A stretch of DNA of 64,000 nucleotides from Pseudomonas atagonensis (GTDB taxonomy: Bacteria; Pseudomonadota; Gammaproteobacteria; Pseudomonadales; Pseudomonadaceae): contig NZ_VXCA01000030.1 in NCBI RefSeq assembly GCF_011369485.1, forward strand, positions 115,509-179,508, given 5' to 3'. The position numbers and the translations under genes were made by a program. The first letter of the stretch is position 1. The number at the start of each line of letters is the position of its first letter. Of the stretch, positions 61,788 to 64,000 are shown piece after piece. The notes below the pieces were generated by a model that was not told the origin of the DNA, made no database searches, and was given only the letters and a program-made list of their open reading frames with translations.

Positions 61788-63971
61788 ATGTCCTCGACCT
61801 CGTTTCGTCAGTCTTTGCGGCGCCTGTGGGCGCTGGATAAATTCAGCTACAGCGTGCGGGTGTTCATCGCCCTGACCGGCAGCATGGCGCTGTGTTGGTA
61901 TCAGGATGAAATGGGCCTGCTGATCCCTTTGTTTCTCGGGATCATCGCCAGCGCCCTGGCCGAGACCGACGACAGTTGGCAGGGCCGCCTCAACGCGCTA
62001 GCCGTGACGCTGGTGTGTTTCAGCATCGCCGCGCTGTCGGTGGAATTGCTCTTCCCCTACCCCATCGTGTTCGCGATTGCCCTCGCGTTGGCCAGCTTCG
62101 GCCTGACCATGCTCGGTGCGCTCGGCGAGCGTTATGGCGCGATTGCTTCGGCGACGCTGATTCTGTCCGTTTACACGATGATCGGCGTCGATCAGCGCGG
62201 CGGCGCGGTCACCGATTTCTGGCACGAACCGATGCTGCTGGTCGCCGGCGCCGCGTGGTACGGCTTGCTCTCGGTGTTGTGGCAGGCAATGTTTTCCAAT
62301 CAGCCGGTGCAACAAAGTCTGGCGCGCCTGTTCCGCGAACTGGGTTTTTACCTGAAGCTGAAATCCTCGCTGTTCGAGCCGATCCGCCAGATGGACGTCG
62401 AAGCCCGGCGTCTGGAACTGGCCCAGCAAAATGGCCGCGTGGTCGCCGCGCTGAACAGTGCCAAGGAAATCATTCTGCACCGGGTCGGCAACGGTCGCCC
62501 CGGGTCGAAAGTCAGCCGCTACCTCAAGCTGTACTTCCTCGCCCAGGACATCCACGAACGCGCCAGCTCCTCGCACTATCCGTATAACGCGCTGGCGGAA
62601 GCGTTCTTCCACAGCGACGTGCTGTTCCGCTGCCAGCGCCTGCTGCGTCAGCAAGGCAAAGCCTGCCGGGCATTGGCCGAATCGATCCAGATGCGCCAGC
62701 CGTTCATCTATGACGCCAGTTTCGCCGAAGCCCTCAGCGACCTCGATGCCTCCCTCGAACACTTGCGCATCCAGAGCAACCCGGCCTGGCGCGGACTGCT
62801 GCGTTCCCTGCGCGCACTGGCCGCCAACCTCGGCACCCTCGACCGCTTGCTCAGCGACGCGAGCAACCCTGACGCCCTCGCCGACGCGACCGACAGCAGC
62901 CTGCTCGACCGTTCGCCACGCAATCTCAAGGACGTGTGGATTCGCCTGCGCACGCAACTGACGCCGACTTCGCTGCTGTTCCGCCACGCCCTGCGTTTGC
63001 CGCTGGCATTGAGCATCGGCTACGGCATGGTGCATCTGATTCACCCGTCGCAAGGCTACTGGATCATCCTCACCACCCTGTTCGTCTGCCAGCCGAACTA
63101 CGGCGCCACGCGGCGTAAACTCGGTCAGCGGATTTTCGGCACCGCCATCGGCCTGACCGTAGCGTGGGCGCTGTTCGATCTATTCCCGAGCCCGTTGGTG
63201 CAGTCGTGCTTCGCCATCGCCGCCGGGGTGGTGTTCTTTACCAACCGCACCACACGCTACACGTTGGCGACTGCAGCGATCACCATCATGGTGCTGTTCT
63301 GCTTCAATCAGGTTGGCGACGGCTACGGGCTATTCCTGCCGCGACTGTTCGATACCCTGCTCGGCAGCCTGATTGCCGGCCTGACGGTGTTCCTGTTCCT
63401 GCCGGACTGGCAGGGTCGACGCCTGAACAAAGTGCTGGCCAACACCCTGACCTGCAACAGCATCTACCTGCGCCAGATCATGCAGCAATACGCCGCCGGC
63501 AAGAGCGACGACCTCGCCTATCGCCTGGCCCGGCGCAACGCGCACAACGCCGATGCAGCGCTGTCGACGACGTTGGCGAACATGCTCATGGAGCCGGGAC
63601 ATTTCCGTAAGGAAGCGGATGTCGGTTTCCGCTTTCTGGTGTTGTCCCACACATTACTGAGTTATCTGTCAGGGCTGGGTGCGCACCGCGAGACCCAGTT
63701 ACCGACCGATGTTCGCGAGCATTTGATCGATGGCGCCGGGGTGAAGCTGGCGACAAGCATCGATGAAATCGCCCAGGGACTGGCGAGCAAACAGTCGATT
63801 GCGATTCAGAGTGACGAGGAAGAAGCACTGGCCAATGAGCTGGAGCAGATGCCGGACGAGATCGATGAGGGACAGCGACTGGTGCAGACGCAATTGGCAC
63901 TGATCTGCCGGCAGTTGGGGCCATTGCGCACGCTGGCGGCGCATTTGATCAAGGACACTGCCGAGGTTTGA
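61788..63971 (+). CDS. YccS-like FUSC-family membrane protein
   Basis: 727 aa, ATG at 61788. Two blocks of about five or six membrane helices (residues 24-170 and 400-540) with a cytoplasmic helical region between and a tail after, the YccS layout. The FUSC motif QGYWIILTTLFVCQPNYGATRRK is recognisable. The family is related to aromatic-acid efflux (AaeB); its substrate is not known. Probably single-gene. Confidence 0.88.
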   Translation: MSSTSFRQSLRRLWALDKFSYSVRVFIALTGSMALCWYQDEMGLLIPLFLGIIASALAETDDSWQGRLNALAVTLVCFSIAALSVELLFPYPIVFAIALALASFGLTMLGALGERYGAIASATLILSVYTMIGVDQRGGAVTDFWHEPMLLVAGAAWYGLLSVLWQAMFSNQPVQQSLARLFRELGFYLKLKSSLFEPIRQMDVEARRLELAQQNGRVVAALNSAKEIILHRVGNGRPGSKVSRYLKLYFLAQDIHERASSSHYPYNALAEAFFHSDVLFRCQRLLRQQGKACRALAESIQMRQPFIYDASFAEALSDLDASLEHLRIQSNPAWRGLLRSLRALAANLGTLDRLLSDASNPDALADATDSSLLDRSPRNLKDVWIRLRTQLTPTSLLFRHALRLPLALSIGYGMVHLIHPSQGYWIILTTLFVCQPNYGATRRKLGQRIFGTAIGLTVAWALFDLFPSPLVQSCFAIAAGVVFFTNRTTRYTLATAAITIMVLFCFNQVGDGYGLFLPRLFDTLLGSLIAGLTVFLFLPDWQGRRLNKVLANTLTCNSIYLRQIMQQYAAGKSDDLAYRLARRNAHNADAALSTTLANMLMEPGHFRKEADVGFRFLVLSHTLLSYLSGLGAHRETQLPTDVREHLIDGAGVKLATSIDEIAQGLASKQSIAIQSDEEEALANELEQMPDEIDEGQRLVQTQLALICRQLGPLRTLAAHLIKDTAEV

Positions 63972-63988
63972 GGTGGCCGAACCGGCCT

Positions 63989-64000
63989 CTTCGCGAGCAA
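63989..64000. repeat. REP, family C, cut by the window edge
   Basis: TTCGCGAGCAA, the first arm of a family C element, continues past the right edge. Confidence 0.6.

Overview
The window is a chromosomal segment of a Pseudomonas of the fluorescens complex. This rests on high GC, on gene order matching the P. aeruginosa PA5372-PA5421 region (recalled, not searched), and on dense intergenic palindromic (REP) repeats typical of that group. No tRNA, rRNA, CRISPR array, integrase or prophage gene was seen.

About 54 kb forms one catabolic supercluster for quaternary ammonium compounds. From right to left along the pathway: betT imports choline, and betIBA (49.8-53.9 kb) oxidises it to glycine betaine. 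cbcXWV (44.1-47.2 kb) is the ABC importer for choline, betaine and carnitine. gbcA/gbcB (13.0-15.6 kb) demethylate betaine to dimethylglycine. dgcA-dgcB with a dedicated EtfA/EtfB pair (23.6-29.8 kb) take it to sarcosine. soxBDAG (2.1-7.5 kb) take sarcosine to glycine. glyA, purU and fdhA handle the one-carbon units, and glyA plus sdaB carry glycine through serine to pyruvate. A carnitine module (cdhR, caiX, cdhC, cdhA, cdhB; 33.9-38.7 kb) and a gamma-butyrobetaine dioxygenase (38.7-39.9 kb) feed the same route. The AraC-type regulators GbdR and CdhR lie inside the cluster.

Genes outside the core pathway include a TraX-like membrane protein, a threonine aldolase, a REP-associated tyrosine transposase (RAYT), an SDR, a three-gene operon at 15.8-22.5 kb, an LprI-like protein, a tyrosinase and a DUF3010 protein. 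The three-gene operon encodes a GMC oxidoreductase-hydrolase fusion, a membrane-anchored dihaem cytochrome and a metallophosphoesterase. The right-hand 10 kb is ordinary: a TldD/TldE-type pair, an MFS exporter, DbpA helicase, a YhiN-like flavoprotein and a YccS-like protein.

The non-coding DNA is the least ordinary part. Four repeat families sit between genes: A (10 sites, including two halves around the RAYT gene), B (6), C (7) and D (3 copies of a roughly 180-bp element). A 0.6-kb array at 22.8-23.4 kb has four diverged units, each with a perfect DnaA box, and four more perfect boxes lie nearby. Tandem direct repeats at 20-21 bp spacing upstream of cbcX, caiX and gbcA look like operators for the AraC-type regulators.
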